A stretch of 47,334 bases of DNA from Terriglobia bacterium (GTDB lineage: Bacteria; Acidobacteriota; Terriglobia; JAIQFV01), in contig JAIQFV010000029.1 in the NCBI GenBank assembly GCA_020073085.1, forward strand, positions 1 to 47,334, read 5' to 3'. This document shows, piece after piece, positions 25,606-35,021 of the stretch. Under the pieces are notes generated by a model. The model saw only the letters and a program-made list of their open reading frames with translations, had not been told where the DNA came from and did not search any database. Position numbers and translations under genes: made by a program. How positions within the stretch are numbered: position 1 is the stretch's first letter; each line of letters starts with the position of its first letter.

Positions 25606-26634
25606 ATGGGTCGCAGCGAACTCCAACAAGACCTGATGGAAGATGTAGAGCCATTCAGCTCACCTCTCCCTCTCTCCGGAATTGCTCGTTTGGCAGCGGA
25701 AAGCGACTTGACCATTGAGAAGAAGGACGTCCAGTATCTCTCGCTCGCCTCGAAGTCGATATTGAATCGGTGCTCAAACCCTTCGATGCCGTTCCAGTGG
25801 ACAATCAATCCCTATCGCGGCTGTGAATTCGGGTGCAAGTATTGCTATGCCCGGTACACCCACGAGTTTATGGAACTGCGCCACGGGATTGACTTCGAGA
25901 AAAAGATCTACGCCAAGGAAGACGCTGCGAGGATTCTGAGGCGGGAACTTACCCCTCGCCGGGTCAAAGACGCAGTCCTTGCGATTGGAACTGCAACCGA
26001 TCCCTATCAGCCGGCTGAACGCGAATTTAAGGTGACCCGCCAGATCCTTGAGACTCTGTCGATGGCTCGCGGAGTGCGGTTCTCCATTACGACGAAATCC
26101 GATCTGGTGCTCCGTGATCTGGACCTGTTGAAGAAAATTGTGGGAAGCAATCGGGTCCAGGTGAATCTCTCCATCACCACCACTGACGAGCGGTTGGCCC
26201 GCTTGCTGGAACCACGAGCTCCACGTCCCACCTTGCGCTTCAAGGCCGTTCGCACCCTGGTCGAAAACGGCATTCCAGCTGGAGTCTTTATGATGCCCCT
26301 GCTTCCCGAAATCACAACCTCAGATGAGAACATGGAGTCTGTTGTTCGGGCGGCCGCGGACGCCCGGGCAGGGCATCTCCTAGCAAGTGTCGTTTTCCTG
26401 ATGCCCTCGGCTCAAACACAGTTTTTCCCGTTTTTGGATAGGCACTTTCCGGAGTTGACCGGACGTTACCGTCGGATGTTCTCTCGCACTCCATATCTTC
26501 CGGAAGACTACACGAAGCGGATCCAGGAGAGGATTCATCAATTAAGGGACAAGTATGGAATTCCCCATGCCTCGAGCCTGAAATCGCCCTCGCACGAGGA
26601 AGTGGCGCAGCAGTTGGAGTTGGGGTTCATGTAA
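25606..26634 (+). CDS. SPL-family radical SAM protein (spore photoproduct lyase-like, COG1533)
   Basis: 342 residues. The radical SAM cluster motif C-x3-C-x2-C is at C73, C77 and C80 (NPYRGCEFGCKYCYARYTHEF), typical of the SPL/Rv2578c-like group rather than of true spore photoproduct lyases. These proteins use a 4Fe-4S cluster and S-adenosylmethionine to make a 5'-deoxyadenosyl radical. Their substrate is generally not known; a DNA repair role is suggested only by homology. The ribosome site (GTGAGG) is acceptable. It is transcribed with tonB direction but separated by the hairpin at 25560, so it is probably an independent unit. Confidence 0.9.
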   Translation: MGRSELQQDLMEDVEPFSSPLPLSGIARLAAESDLTIEKKDVQYLSLASKSILNRCSNPSMPFQWTINPYRGCEFGCKYCYARYTHEFMELRHGIDFEKKIYAKEDAARILRRELTPRRVKDAVLAIGTATDPYQPAEREFKVTRQILETLSMARGVRFSITTKSDLVLRDLDLLKKIVGSNRVQVNLSITTTDERLARLLEPRAPRPTLRFKAVRTLVENGIPAGVFMMPLLPEITTSDENMESVVRAAADARAGHLLASVVFLMPSAQTQFFPFLDRHFPELTGRYRRMFSRTPYLPEDYTKRIQERIHQLRDKYGIPHASSLKSPSHEEVAQQLELGFM

Positions 26635-26818
26635 CGGGGAAGAAGGCCCAGGGGGTGGAGAAAGGGGGGGGATAGAATTTCGAGGTTAAAACTCAACGAA
26701 TCAAATTTGAGGCGAAGGGCCCAATTCTACACCACATCGTGATCCCCATCCATAATCGGTCTTTTGACTTTCATCTTCTGACCTCTGGCTTCCGGTTTCC
26801 GGCCTCCGGCTTCTTTTC

Positions 26819-26860
26819 CCTACCCCCTATCACCTATTACCTATCACCTACACCTGACAC
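26819..26860. repeat. TCACCTAT-type intergenic repeat, copy 1
   Basis: An imperfect tandem array of short units (CCTATCACCTATTACC and variants), preceded by CTTCTGACCT at about 26776. The same elements occur in the opposite orientation at 38824-38865 and again at 38975-39037. It lies between the convergent radical SAM and aldo/keto reductase genes. Confidence 0.7.
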
Positions 26861-26888
26861 CCGGCACCTGAAGCCCGACACCTTGCCC

Positions 26889-28025
26889 TCAACCCGTGGC
26901 TCCCGAATCCTTAAACAATCTCCGATACTTTTCAAATGGGAGAGTAGCAACGCCCGCCAACCTCAAATTTTCCTCCACGTGGGAGACCTGGCTCATTCCT
27001 ACAAGCGCGACGCTTATGCCGGGGGTAGACCGGGTAAACTGGATGGCGCGCTGGGCATCACTCTTGAGACTTCCGTTGAGGATCTCTACGATTTGCGGGG
27101 GCAAGTTTTTTGCGAGTTGTGCCTGCAGGATTGAAGCACTTGCCATGACAGTGATACCCATGTCTTCCGCATACTTGAGGGTAGAAGTCTGAGTTTCCTG
27201 GGAGCGTTGGTTCCAAAAACCAAAGGCTTCGGGCATGGCGAGGTTAAACGGGAGTTGAATCACCTTGAAATGGTGCCCGTCTCCGCCCACGGTTCTGGCC
27301 AGCTGGACCATTTCATTGAGCGACATGTAGTCAGGCGCGGTCGAGGCCACCCGGTAGGCATTCCACGTTGCCGTCCCGTACATCCGGATCTTTCCTGCAG
27401 CGACGTTCTTTTCCAACATCTCAAAGGCGCTCAACAACCGTTTGTAAAACTCCTGCCGGGGAACTTCACTCAACTGTGTTTCAGGATTGTGCAAGTAATA
27501 AATATCAATGCTCTCGATTCCGAGATTCTGGAGCGACCGATCAAGCTGGTTCTGGAGGTATCGGGGTTTCAAAGAGTGACATCCTGCGACGATGTCCTCA
27601 CGAAACAGAATGCCCGGCTGGATAAAGTTTTTCTCAAAATAGGACTGCATGTCCTCCTGGCTCTGGGGGGCGTGGCCGTCAAACGGGATGAATCCGCCCT
27701 TGGTCGCAATAATCAATTCATCGCGCGACGATTGACCTGAGGTAAATAATTGTTTGAGCGCCGTCCCCACCGAGCGCTCACTTCGCTGGAAGCGGTAATT
27801 AATGGCGGTGTCGATGACGTTGGTACCCAGATTGACAGCATGGACGATCGCGCTGGTGTAGGCGGCATCGCTCGCTTCGTCGTCCCCCCCGAGATAAGTG
27901 CCAATCCCGATGGAGGACATCCAGAGGCCTTGCTGCAACCGAAAGTGCCCATCCACCGAGCGGGCCTTCAATCGGCCGCGGTATCGAGCGGTCCCCTCGG
28001 GGGTCGCACACTTGAGTTCGGCCAA
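26889..28025 (-). CDS. Aldo/keto reductase
   Basis: 378 residues. A TTG start at 28025 is supported by AAAGGAG seven bases upstream. The catalytic tetrad of the family is visible: D72 (NVIDTAINY), Y77, K109 (IIATKGG) and H179 (YYLHNP). A C-terminal NAD(P) site region includes RSTPGISVALVGMSQVSHVEEN. Aldo/keto reductases reduce carbonyls with NADPH; the substrate is not clear, and the family member is longer than usual (about 320). It lies 42 bases behind fabI and is probably co-transcribed with it. Confidence 0.9.
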   Translation of the reverse strand: MAELKCATPEGTARYRGRLKARSVDGHFRLQQGLWMSSIGIGTYLGGDDEASDAAYTSAIVHAVNLGTNVIDTAINYRFQRSERSVGTALKQLFTSGQSSRDELIIATKGGFIPFDGHAPQSQEDMQSYFEKNFIQPGILFREDIVAGCHSLKPRYLQNQLDRSLQNLGIESIDIYYLHNPETQLSEVPRQEFYKRLLSAFEMLEKNVAAGKIRMYGTATWNAYRVASTAPDYMSLNEMVQLARTVGGDGHHFKVIQLPFNLAMPEAFGFWNQRSQETQTSTLKYAEDMGITVMASASILQAQLAKNLPPQIVEILNGSLKSDAQRAIQFTRSTPGISVALVGMSQVSHVEENLRLAGVATLPFEKYRRLFKDSGATG

Positions 28026-28067
28026 AAGTATTCTCCTTTACCGATCGACCCGTCCGGTCGACCTGCC

Positions 28068-28844
28068 CTATGCGCCAAGAATATGGTAACCCGCATCCAC
28101 AAAGATCGTAGTCCCGGTGATCCCCCGGCTCAAGTGACTGACCAGGAAGAGCGCCGTGTCTCCCACTTCCGCAGCCTCGATATTGCGATGAAGCGGGGAA
28201 TGGTCGCGGTGGAATTCGAGCAGTTTCGAAAACCCGCCAATGCCCATGGCGGCCAACGTTTTGATGGGGCCCGCCGAGACCGCGTTGACGCGGATCCCAT
28301 ACGCACCCAGATCCGCCGCCAGGTAACGCACCGTCGCTTCCAGAGAGGCCTTGGCCACTCCCATAACGTTGTAATGAGGGATCACGCGCTGACTTCCCAG
28401 GTAGGTCATCGTCATGATGGAGCCCCCGTTCTTCTTCATCAGCGGCAACGCGTACTTCGAAAGCGCGATGAGCGAGTAGGCGCTCACCTGCTGGGCAATG
28501 CGCCATCCTTCGCGCGAAGTGTCCACAAAATGCCCCTCAAGGTCCTCCTTCAAGGCAAACGCGACTGAGTGAACCAGAAAGTCAAGGGTCTCGTACTTGT
28601 TTTCGATGACCTCAAAGACATGCCGGATCTGTGGGTCGTGTAACACGTCACAGGAGATCACCAGAGGGGGATCTTCCAGAGTCTCGGCAAGTTCCTTCAC
28701 CCATTCCTCGAGCCGCTCACCCTGGTAAGTCAGCGCCAGCTTCGCGCCCTCATCGGCGCAAGCTTGCGCGATGGCCCAGGCAATAGACCGTTTGTTTGCA
28801 ACCCCCACCACCAGCCCTTTCTTTCCTTCAAGAAGCTTTTCCAT
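28068..28844 (-). CDS. fabI: Enoyl-[acyl-carrier-protein] reductase (NADH), FabI
   Basis: 258 residues from the ATG at 28844, which gives the usual FabI length; a GTG at 28922 would add 26 residues and lacks a well-placed ribosome site. The NAD-binding region is GVANKRSIAWAIA (14-26). The active-site residues are Y148, Y158 and K165 in the Y-x6-K pattern typical of FabI. It catalyses the last reduction in each round of fatty-acid elongation (type II FAS). An aldo/keto reductase follows after 42 bases. A TATAAT box stands upstream at 28983-28988. Confidence 0.95.
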   Translation of the reverse strand: MEKLLEGKKGLVVGVANKRSIAWAIAQACADEGAKLALTYQGERLEEWVKELAETLEDPPLVISCDVLHDPQIRHVFEVIENKYETLDFLVHSVAFALKEDLEGHFVDTSREGWRIAQQVSAYSLIALSKYALPLMKKNGGSIMTMTYLGSQRVIPHYNVMGVAKASLEATVRYLAADLGAYGIRVNAVSAGPIKTLAAMGIGGFSKLLEFHRDHSPLHRNIEAAEVGDTALFLVSHLSRGITGTTIFVDAGYHILGA

Positions 28845-29248
28845 TTCTGCAGAGCTCCCTCGCTCTTCAAATTGGGGTGTGTCAGTTGGGACTTTCTGGT
28901 TTTTCAGAATGACCTCGGCCACGGCGGACGACGGGCCTTCCTGGCCGAACGGGCGTGAAAATCAAAGCTGGATAGAGATCGCATTATAGCAGATCGATCC
29001 ATTCGAGCCTTCAAAAAAAGATAGCTGATCAGCGTACAGGTGGAAAAAATAGAGGTTGACCCGTTCTGCGCATGCGTAATGTCAGATTGAATTTCCAGAG
29101 GTTCGCCCCCGATGATTATTCGAGGATTGATCCTTGGATCACTCTCTGGCTCTGTCTTTTGATGCTTTTTTGAAGGCGGAACATAACACAAACGTCATCA
29201 AAACTGAAGAACGTTGTTCTACACCATCCGCGGCGAATTCCTGTTAGA
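28845..29248. other. Divergent intergenic region between fabI and pyrF
   Basis: About 400 bases without a gene, with a TATAAT box facing fabI at 28983-28988. No clear pyrF promoter was recognised. Confidence 0.5.
28983..28988 (-). promoter_or_regulatory. Probable -10 box of fabI
   Basis: The minus strand reads TATAAT. The -35 is weak: a TTGAAG lies 20 bases upstream, a longer spacing than usual. It would give a leader of about 130 bases. Confidence 0.4.
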
Positions 29249-29971
29249 ATGCCGGCGATGAAGATCGAGGATCGAATCATTGTCGCTCTGGATATGGACT
29301 CTCGCGCCCGTGCCCTCGAATGTGTGAATGAGCTCATGCCCCAGGCGAGCTACTTCAAGGTCGGCAGCCAGTTGTTCACCGCCTGTGGGCCCGATCTGGT
29401 CCGGGAGATTGTGGCGCTGGGGGCGCGGGTCTTCCTTGACCTGAAGTTCCACGATATTCCTCAGACCGTCGCCAAAGCGGTGGTGGAGGCTGCTCGCCTG
29501 AAAGTGGCCATGGTCAATATTCATGCCAGCGGCGGCATGACCATGCTTCAGGCGGCCTCGCATGCGCTAGCCGAGAAGTATTCCCCGGAGGAGCGCCCAC
29601 GTTTAATTGCGGTCACCATGCTGACCAGCATCGGAGAGGCTGACTCGCGCGAGATTGGATTCTCCCTTCCCATGGCGGATCAGTCCGTACGATTGGCCCA
29701 TATGGCCCAGCGGGCAGGTCTTGACGGAGTGGTCGCCTCGCCGCTTGAGATCGCGCACATCCGGGAGGCCTGTGGAAAGGACTTTCTGATTGTGACGCCG
29801 GGGATCCGTCCTGCCAATGCAGTCCTCGATGACCAGGTGCGCATTGCCACCGCGGAGGCTGCCCTTCAAGCCGGCGCGGACTTTCTTGTGATTGGACGCC
29901 CCATCCTGGAAGCGCCGAATCCCCGCCAGGCCCTTCAAGCACTGGTGGCCTCTCTGAAGACCATTTCTTGA
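29249..29971 (+). CDS. pyrF: Orotidine 5'-phosphate decarboxylase
   Basis: 240 residues. The catalytic signature DLKFHDIPQTV (64-74) contains D64, K66 and D69 of the active site. The phosphate-binding end has VTPGIRP and ADFLVIGRPI. It makes UMP from orotidine 5'-phosphate, the last step of de novo pyrimidine synthesis, in the cytoplasm. The start may be the ATG at 29249 or the second ATG at 29258, neither with a strong ribosome site. It stands alone rather than in a pyrimidine operon. Confidence 0.95.
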   Translation: MPAMKIEDRIIVALDMDSRARALECVNELMPQASYFKVGSQLFTACGPDLVREIVALGARVFLDLKFHDIPQTVAKAVVEAARLKVAMVNIHASGGMTMLQAASHALAEKYSPEERPRLIAVTMLTSIGEADSREIGFSLPMADQSVRLAHMAQRAGLDGVVASPLEIAHIREACGKDFLIVTPGIRPANAVLDDQVRIATAEAALQAGADFLVIGRPILEAPNPRQALQALVASLKTIS

Positions 29972-30427
29972 AAAACCCACCCCACGGGGGATGCATTTTC
30001 GAGGGTCGTCGAGGGCTCCTCGCATTGAGTGATTGCACATAAAGGCTGAATTGGGGGAACTTTTGCCATTCCGCAATAAAGACAAGAGCTGATCCGGACG
30101 AGTTGGACCCAGGACCAGGTTTTATCAGGAAGCCAGGACACCGTGGGATCGGGTGTCGAAGGAAGGCCTGCCGCAGCACGATCATCAGATCCTCTTCAGA
30201 TTGAAGGTTCCTAGCCTCCTGTACTCCTGGCTTCCCAATGATTGAGTTTTATTGTCCTTGTTGAAGCAGATTCTGAGGTGAAGCGACTGAAAGGATTTCG
30301 AAATCGGCGCGTTCCCCTTCCCACACCATTTTCCAAATTTCACGCTCTTTGATATGATGGATGCTTGTTAATTCCAATTGCATCCGCGAAAGCCGCCGCG
30401 TCCAATTTTTCCGGCGACAGACGACCC
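29972..30427. other. Intergenic region between pyrF and the first HAD gene
   Basis: About 450 bases. A short CCCC-ACG-GGGG hairpin is near 29980. A sigma-70-like promoter is at 30330-30358. No gene was recognised. Confidence 0.45.
30330..30358 (+). promoter_or_regulatory. Possible sigma-70 promoter of the HAD gene pair
   Basis: TTTCCA (30330-30335) and TATGAT (30353-30358) are 17 bases apart. The match is moderate. Confidence 0.35.
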
Positions 30428-31057
30428 ATGAATGGAACTGGAAATTCCAGGTTTGATTCACTTGTCTTCGACCTCGGCAAGGTGATCATCGATTTCGATC
30501 CGATGCGGGCGATCCGCAAGTTGGAAGGCCGAACCCCGTACCGGGCGACCGAGCTGTTGGCAAAAATGAGGGAAACGGATTTGGTGAACCGGTTTGAATC
30601 GGGCACACTCACCTCCGAGGAATTCTACCGGGAGATCTCCGCCCATCTTCAACTTGGAGTGAGCTTTGAGGATTTCATTCCGATCTGGTCGGATATTTTC
30701 ATGGATGAATTGATTCTCGACGCATCCTTTTTCGAGCAGCTCAAACCTCGATACCGGCTGGTGTTGCTCTCAAATACCAACGCGATGCATGCGGCCTTCC
30801 TGAGGAGCCGGTTTCCGGTTCTCTCGGTCTTCGATTGCCAGGTGCTCTCGCATGAAGTGGGTGCAATGAAGCCATCCGATCGGATCTATCAGGCCGCGAC
30901 CGAGGCGGCACGCACGACCCCGGGAAGAATGTTCTACGTGGACGATATTCCGGCATATGTCGAAGCGGCTTGCCGCCTGGGATGGGTCGCAATTCCCTTC
31001 CAGGGAAAGGACCAGCTGGTTCGCGAGATGCAGTCACTCGGCATTCACCCGGAGTGA
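30428..31057 (+). CDS. HAD superfamily hydrolase, YihX-like
   Basis: 209 residues from the ATG at 30428; a more distal TTG in frame is less likely. The HAD motifs are: I, VFDLGKVIIDFDP (nucleophile D15, with Gly in place of the second Asp, as in E. coli YihX); II, LLSNTN; III, K in MKPSDRIY; IV, YVDDIPAYVEAA. YihX-type enzymes dephosphorylate sugar phosphates such as glucose 1-phosphate. The substrate here is not known. A second, distinct HAD gene follows after 24 bases. Confidence 0.85.
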   Translation: MNGTGNSRFDSLVFDLGKVIIDFDPMRAIRKLEGRTPYRATELLAKMRETDLVNRFESGTLTSEEFYREISAHLQLGVSFEDFIPIWSDIFMDELILDASFFEQLKPRYRLVLLSNTNAMHAAFLRSRFPVLSVFDCQVLSHEVGAMKPSDRIYQAATEAARTTPGRMFYVDDIPAYVEAACRLGWVAIPFQGKDQLVREMQSLGIHPE

Positions 31058-31081
31058 GCAGTTCGCGATGGTTTTGAATCC

Positions 31082-31774
31082 ATGATGACTCAACAGAATC
31101 TCATCTTCGATGCGGATGACACCCTCTGGGAAAATAACATTTATTACGAGGAGGTGCGGGAGAGGTTCTTGACTTTAACGGATGTCCTGGGCGTGAGCCG
31201 TCCCGAAGTGGAAGCCCGGATCGATCGAACAGAACAGAAGAACATTGAACTCTTTGGTTACGGCAGCGAGAATTTCATCCGCTCCCTGAGAGAAACTTAC
31301 ACTTTCTTCGCCGGCGATCGAAACCATCTGGAGTCCACTCTTCGGCACATTGATTCACTGGGATCGTCGCTCTATGATTTCCGTATTGAACTGCTTCCCC
31401 GGGTGGCGGAGACCCTGGCATCCCTCCGCGAGCGCCATCGATTCTTCTTGTTGACTAAGGGGAATTCGCGCGAGCAGACCTCCAAAGTGAAGAAATCGAA
31501 CCTCGAGGGACTTTTTGAAAAGGTTGTCGTGGTTCCTGAAAAGAATGTCGCGACTTATCATCAGGTCGCCAGCGACCTCGTCCTGGATAAGTCCATTACC
31601 TGGATGATTGGAAACTCCCCGCGCAGCGACGTGAATCCTGCTCTGGAGGCAGGGCTGGGAGCCGTTTTTGTGCCTCACGCCGTGACCTGGCATTTCGAGA
31701 AAGTTCCGGTGCGTACCGACCTTCCCCGCCTCATCGTGGTCAGTCAATTCGCGGATCTCCTGGAACACTTTTAG
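31082..31774 (+). CDS. HAD superfamily hydrolase
   Basis: 230 residues. Motif I is LIFDADDTLW (D10 nucleophile, D12), motif II LLTKGN, and motif IV MIGNSPRSDVNPA. The cap insertion lies between motifs I and II. It probably acts on a small phosphorylated metabolite. It follows the YihX-like gene closely and is likely in the same transcript. The start could also be the second ATG at 31085. Confidence 0.88.
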   Translation: MMTQQNLIFDADDTLWENNIYYEEVRERFLTLTDVLGVSRPEVEARIDRTEQKNIELFGYGSENFIRSLRETYTFFAGDRNHLESTLRHIDSLGSSLYDFRIELLPRVAETLASLRERHRFFLLTKGNSREQTSKVKKSNLEGLFEKVVVVPEKNVATYHQVASDLVLDKSITWMIGNSPRSDVNPALEAGLGAVFVPHAVTWHFEKVPVRTDLPRLIVVSQFADLLEHF

Positions 31775-31867
31775 AGAAAATCAGGGATTATTCTTCACCA
31801 CGGCTCGCCGGGGCATGGGCGAAGGAGAATTGCTGCGCCAGTGTCTGGTGGCCTCGTGAGGAGCGAT

Positions 31868-32473
31868 TTATTCCGGAAGGCTCAGAAGGGTGTGGTAGAG
31901 GGTTCGAACTTGTTCTTGGGTGTGCTCCAGGGTTCCCGAAGTATCGATCTCGTAATCCGCAAAACGCCGCTTCTCCGACAGGGGCATCTGGGCGCTGACC
32001 CGGAGTCTCGCCTCCTGCTCCGTAAACTTCCATCGTAATCGGATCCGCTCGATTTGCTGGGCCTCAGTACACCAGACCACAATCACCTTCTCGAATCGCT
32101 TGTAGCTCCCGGTTTCCACCATCAGGGCGGCATCGACGATCGAAACCGGATGGCGATGATTCTGTCCCATGGCTTCCATCATTTCTGTCGTGCGGCGAAT
32201 AATGATGGGGTGTGTGATCTCGTTGAGTTTTGTTCGCAGATCACCACTGTTGAACACCAGCGTGCCAAGGGCAGAGCGGTTGATGGTTTTGTCCTCATTG
32301 AGAATCGCGCTGCCGAAGACCTCGACAATCTTGACGTAAGCTTCTTCGCCCGGCTGGACGATCTGATGGGCCACTTCATCGGCACTGATGATACCCGCTC
32401 CAAGGGCCTCAAAGAACCGGCACACAGTCGTTTTTCCGCAAGCGATTCCTCCCGTCAAGCCGATTCGCCGCAT
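31868..32473 (-). CDS. coaE: Dephospho-CoA kinase
   Basis: 201 residues from the ATG at 32473, preceded by GGAG; the frame extends upstream to a TTG which gives a less usual length. The P-loop is GLTGGIACGKTT (G8-T16), followed by SADEVAHQ and the characteristic NRSALGTLVF and LNEITHPIIIRRT motifs. The enzyme phosphorylates dephospho-CoA, the last step of coenzyme A synthesis. It follows folD on the same strand after 46 bases. Confidence 0.95.
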   Translation of the reverse strand: MRRIGLTGGIACGKTTVCRFFEALGAGIISADEVAHQIVQPGEEAYVKIVEVFGSAILNEDKTINRSALGTLVFNSGDLRTKLNEITHPIIIRRTTEMMEAMGQNHRHPVSIVDAALMVETGSYKRFEKVIVVWCTEAQQIERIRLRWKFTEQEARLRVSAQMPLSEKRRFADYEIDTSGTLEHTQEQVRTLYHTLLSLPE

Positions 32474-32519
32474 CAGTGCTCCATTGGCGCTCAAAAGTCG
32501 GGCGACAGAAAATGTTGCG

Positions 32520-33446
32520 CTATGAGGGATGTCTCTGCCGTAATCGTGCCGCGCACACCGTGTTGTGAATCAACATGGCGATGGTCAAGGGCCCCACGCC
32601 ACCGGGCACGGGGGAAAGCTTCCCGGCCACACGACTGACCGAAACGGGATCGACGTCGCCGACGATCAAATATTTCTTTTCCTCAAACTCCGCCAAACGC
32701 CCGGGATCGTCTTTGAAGACCCTGGAAACAAGCGCGGGATCACTAATCTTGCTTATCCCGACGTCCACGACCACGGCACCCGGCTTGACATACTCCTGGG
32801 TGATCGTGAGGGGGCGACCGATGGCGGCAACGAGAATGTCGGCTTCCCGGCAAACCGAAGCCAGGTTCCTGGTCCGCGAATGGCAGACGGTGATGGTGGC
32901 ATGGGCATGCATCAATAGAATGGCCAGGGGACGTCCCACCAAAACACTCCGCCCCACCACCACCGCGCGTTTGCCCTCCACCTCGACTCCCGACCGGCGG
33001 AGCATCTGCATCACCCCGCTGGGGGTGCACGAAGCCCAGGCATGGTACCCCATCAACAGGGCTCCCAGGTTCGAAGGGTGCAACCCATCAACATCTTTTT
33101 GTGGGGAGACCCGCAACAGAACTTCCTTCTCATCCACTTGGGGAGGAAGGGGCAGCTGAACGAGAATTCCGTCGATTGAATCATCGGCGTTTAAAGCGTC
33201 CACCTCGCTCAAAACCGCCGGCGTACTTGCGGATTGGGGAAGTTCGATCTTTCGACTGACTATTTCCATGCGGGCGCAGGCCGCCACCTTTCGATTCACG
33301 TAAATCCTCGACGCCGGATTGTCCCCCACCAGCACCGCAGCAAGCCCCGGCGGGTGTCCGGCCTTCCTGAGTCCCTCGATGTCGTGGCCAAGTTCGGCAT
33401 AAATCTGGTTGGCAATGCTCGTGCCATCCAGCACTTGAGCGGTCAT
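32520..33446 (-). CDS. folD: Bifunctional methylenetetrahydrofolate dehydrogenase / cyclohydrolase
   Basis: 308 residues. It shows the family signatures YVNRKVAAC (catalytic K53), SPQKDVDGLHPSN, VVVGRSVLVGRP (NADP site) and PVPGGVGPLTIAML. FolD interconverts 5,10-methylene- and 10-formyl-tetrahydrofolate, supplying one-carbon units. The ATG at 33446 has a moderate ribosome site (AAAGGG). coaE follows after 46 bases. Confidence 0.95.
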   Translation of the reverse strand: MTAQVLDGTSIANQIYAELGHDIEGLRKAGHPPGLAAVLVGDNPASRIYVNRKVAACARMEIVSRKIELPQSASTPAVLSEVDALNADDSIDGILVQLPLPPQVDEKEVLLRVSPQKDVDGLHPSNLGALLMGYHAWASCTPSGVMQMLRRSGVEVEGKRAVVVGRSVLVGRPLAILLMHAHATITVCHSRTRNLASVCREADILVAAIGRPLTITQEYVKPGAVVVDVGISKISDPALVSRVFKDDPGRLAEFEEKKYLIVGDVDPVSVSRVAGKLSPVPGGVGPLTIAMLIHNTVCAARLRQRHPS

Positions 33447-33678
33447 CCCATAACCCTTTCAACGAAGCGATGCATTCAGTCTATCCAGTGCAAATTCATT
33501 TGGCAAACGAATTTGGAGCAGGGTGAAAATGAGACGACTCTGCAAAGTATCCTCCCATCCTGGATCCCTTCACGGAGGACTCCCCGAATGTCGCCCCGTT
33601 CCTGTGCCGGCCCGATAAAGTTTCAGTCCGCCGGGGGCCTGTGATAAGATTTTGAGATCGGGTAGAAAGGACTTTCTC

Positions 33679-34056
33679 ATGCCATTTCTAGCGGACCGGC
33701 GCCTGCGGATCAAGCTATACGCGTTTATGGGATTGCTGATCATCGTGGGAATGTTCATAAAGTACTACAATATTTTTGAGGAAATGCGCATCAAGCAGTT
33801 TTTTAACCTCGTTGTAGCCGGCGACTATCCGTCTGCTTATAAACTTTGGCAGCCTGCGCCCAGCTACAAGTACAGCGATTTCCTGGAGGATTGGGGAGAT
33901 TCCAGCTTTTACGCCGAAGGCAAGATCACTTCCTTTCAACTCGAAAGCTCCCATTCCAGGGGGAATGTTGTGGTGGTCAAGATCCGTTTGAATGGGAAAA
34001 AGGAAATCGCGCTCGTCGTCAGTAAGGAAGATAAGCATTTTTCATTTGCTCCCTAG
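33679..34056 (+). CDS. Small single-pass membrane protein, unknown
   Basis: 125 residues from the ATG at 33679 (AGAAAGGAC upstream). One membrane helix spans about 12-30; the rest is a mixed alpha/beta domain with no catalytic motif. The domain RIKQFFNLVVAGDYPSAYKLW resembles NTF2-like or tetratricopeptide starts but is too short to call. It lies 12 bases before the alpha/beta hydrolase and is likely its operon partner. Confidence 0.75.
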   Translation: MPFLADRRLRIKLYAFMGLLIIVGMFIKYYNIFEEMRIKQFFNLVVAGDYPSAYKLWQPAPSYKYSDFLEDWGDSSFYAEGKITSFQLESSHSRGNVVVVKIRLNGKKEIALVVSKEDKHFSFAP

Positions 34057-34068
34057 TGGGACGCATAC

Positions 34069-34956
34069 ATGGAGTTCAAGACGTTGGCAATGATCGCGGC
34101 GCGTGTTCTGGTCGCTCTCGTAGCGATCGTGCTTCTATTGCGGCTGGCAGAGAACAAGTTCATTTTCTTCCCCGAAAAGATTTCAATAAATAGAGCCCTC
34201 CCTCCCACCCCGGGATTCGCCGTGGAAAACATCTGGCTTCAGAGCGTCGACGGAGTTCGTCTGAGCGGTTGGCTGATTGCCTCCCAAAGCCCGGCTTCTC
34301 CGTCACCAGCGACGGTCCTCTACCTTCACGGCAATGCAGGAAGCCTGTTTGATCGCGTCGAACGTCTGGTCTCCCTTGCTGCCCAGGGATTCACCATCTT
34401 TGCGATTGACTACCGTGGTTATGGCTGGAGTGGCGGCACCCCCACGGAGGCGGGGCTCTACCGTGACGCGGCCGCGGCTTACAAATACCTGATTCAACAC
34501 AAACATGTTGACCCCGGTTCACTGTTTTTCTATGGCGAGTCTCTGGGGACCGCCGTTGCGATTGAGCTGGCTCTTGACCACCCCTGTGGAGGTCTGATCC
34601 TGGAGTCCCCATTCACCTCTTTTGAAGAGGTCGGAAAAGCGCATTACTTCTTCATTCCAGGATTCGTTTATCACTTTATGAGCAATGACTGGAATTCACT
34701 CGATCGAATCAGGCGGCTCAAGATGCCCAAATTCATAGTTCATGGGGATCGTGATCAGGTGATTCCCTTCGCTCAGGGCCAGCGATTGTTTGAGGCGGCG
34801 CTGCCGCCCAAGACGTTTTATCCTATCCATGGCGCCGCCCACATGGAGTGTCTCGAGCTCGGAGGGCGGGAATTGACGGACCGGCTGAAGGCCTTCGTCA
34901 TCGAATCGCAGGCGCTCAGATCAACGCCATCCCCCGAAGCCGCCCATGATCTCTAA
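34069..34956 (+). CDS. Membrane-anchored alpha/beta hydrolase
   Basis: 295 residues. An N-terminal membrane anchor (about 9-25) precedes a serine-hydrolase fold of the BEM46/S33-like group. The oxyanion region is LYLHGNAGS (85-92), the nucleophile S158 is in GESLG, D229 is in HGDRDQVIP and H258 is in GAAHMEC. All three catalytic residues are present. The substrate may be an ester or peptide. It follows the small membrane protein by 12 bases. Confidence 0.9.
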   Translation: MEFKTLAMIAARVLVALVAIVLLLRLAENKFIFFPEKISINRALPPTPGFAVENIWLQSVDGVRLSGWLIASQSPASPSPATVLYLHGNAGSLFDRVERLVSLAAQGFTIFAIDYRGYGWSGGTPTEAGLYRDAAAAYKYLIQHKHVDPGSLFFYGESLGTAVAIELALDHPCGGLILESPFTSFEEVGKAHYFFIPGFVYHFMSNDWNSLDRIRRLKMPKFIVHGDRDQVIPFAQGQRLFEAALPPKTFYPIHGAAHMECLELGGRELTDRLKAFVIESQALRSTPSPEAAHDL

Positions 34957-35021
34957 TGGTAAAATCCTCTGCTTTCATATATATTGGGCCGTCGAAATCT
35001 AAAACCACCAAGGAGCTTTCA

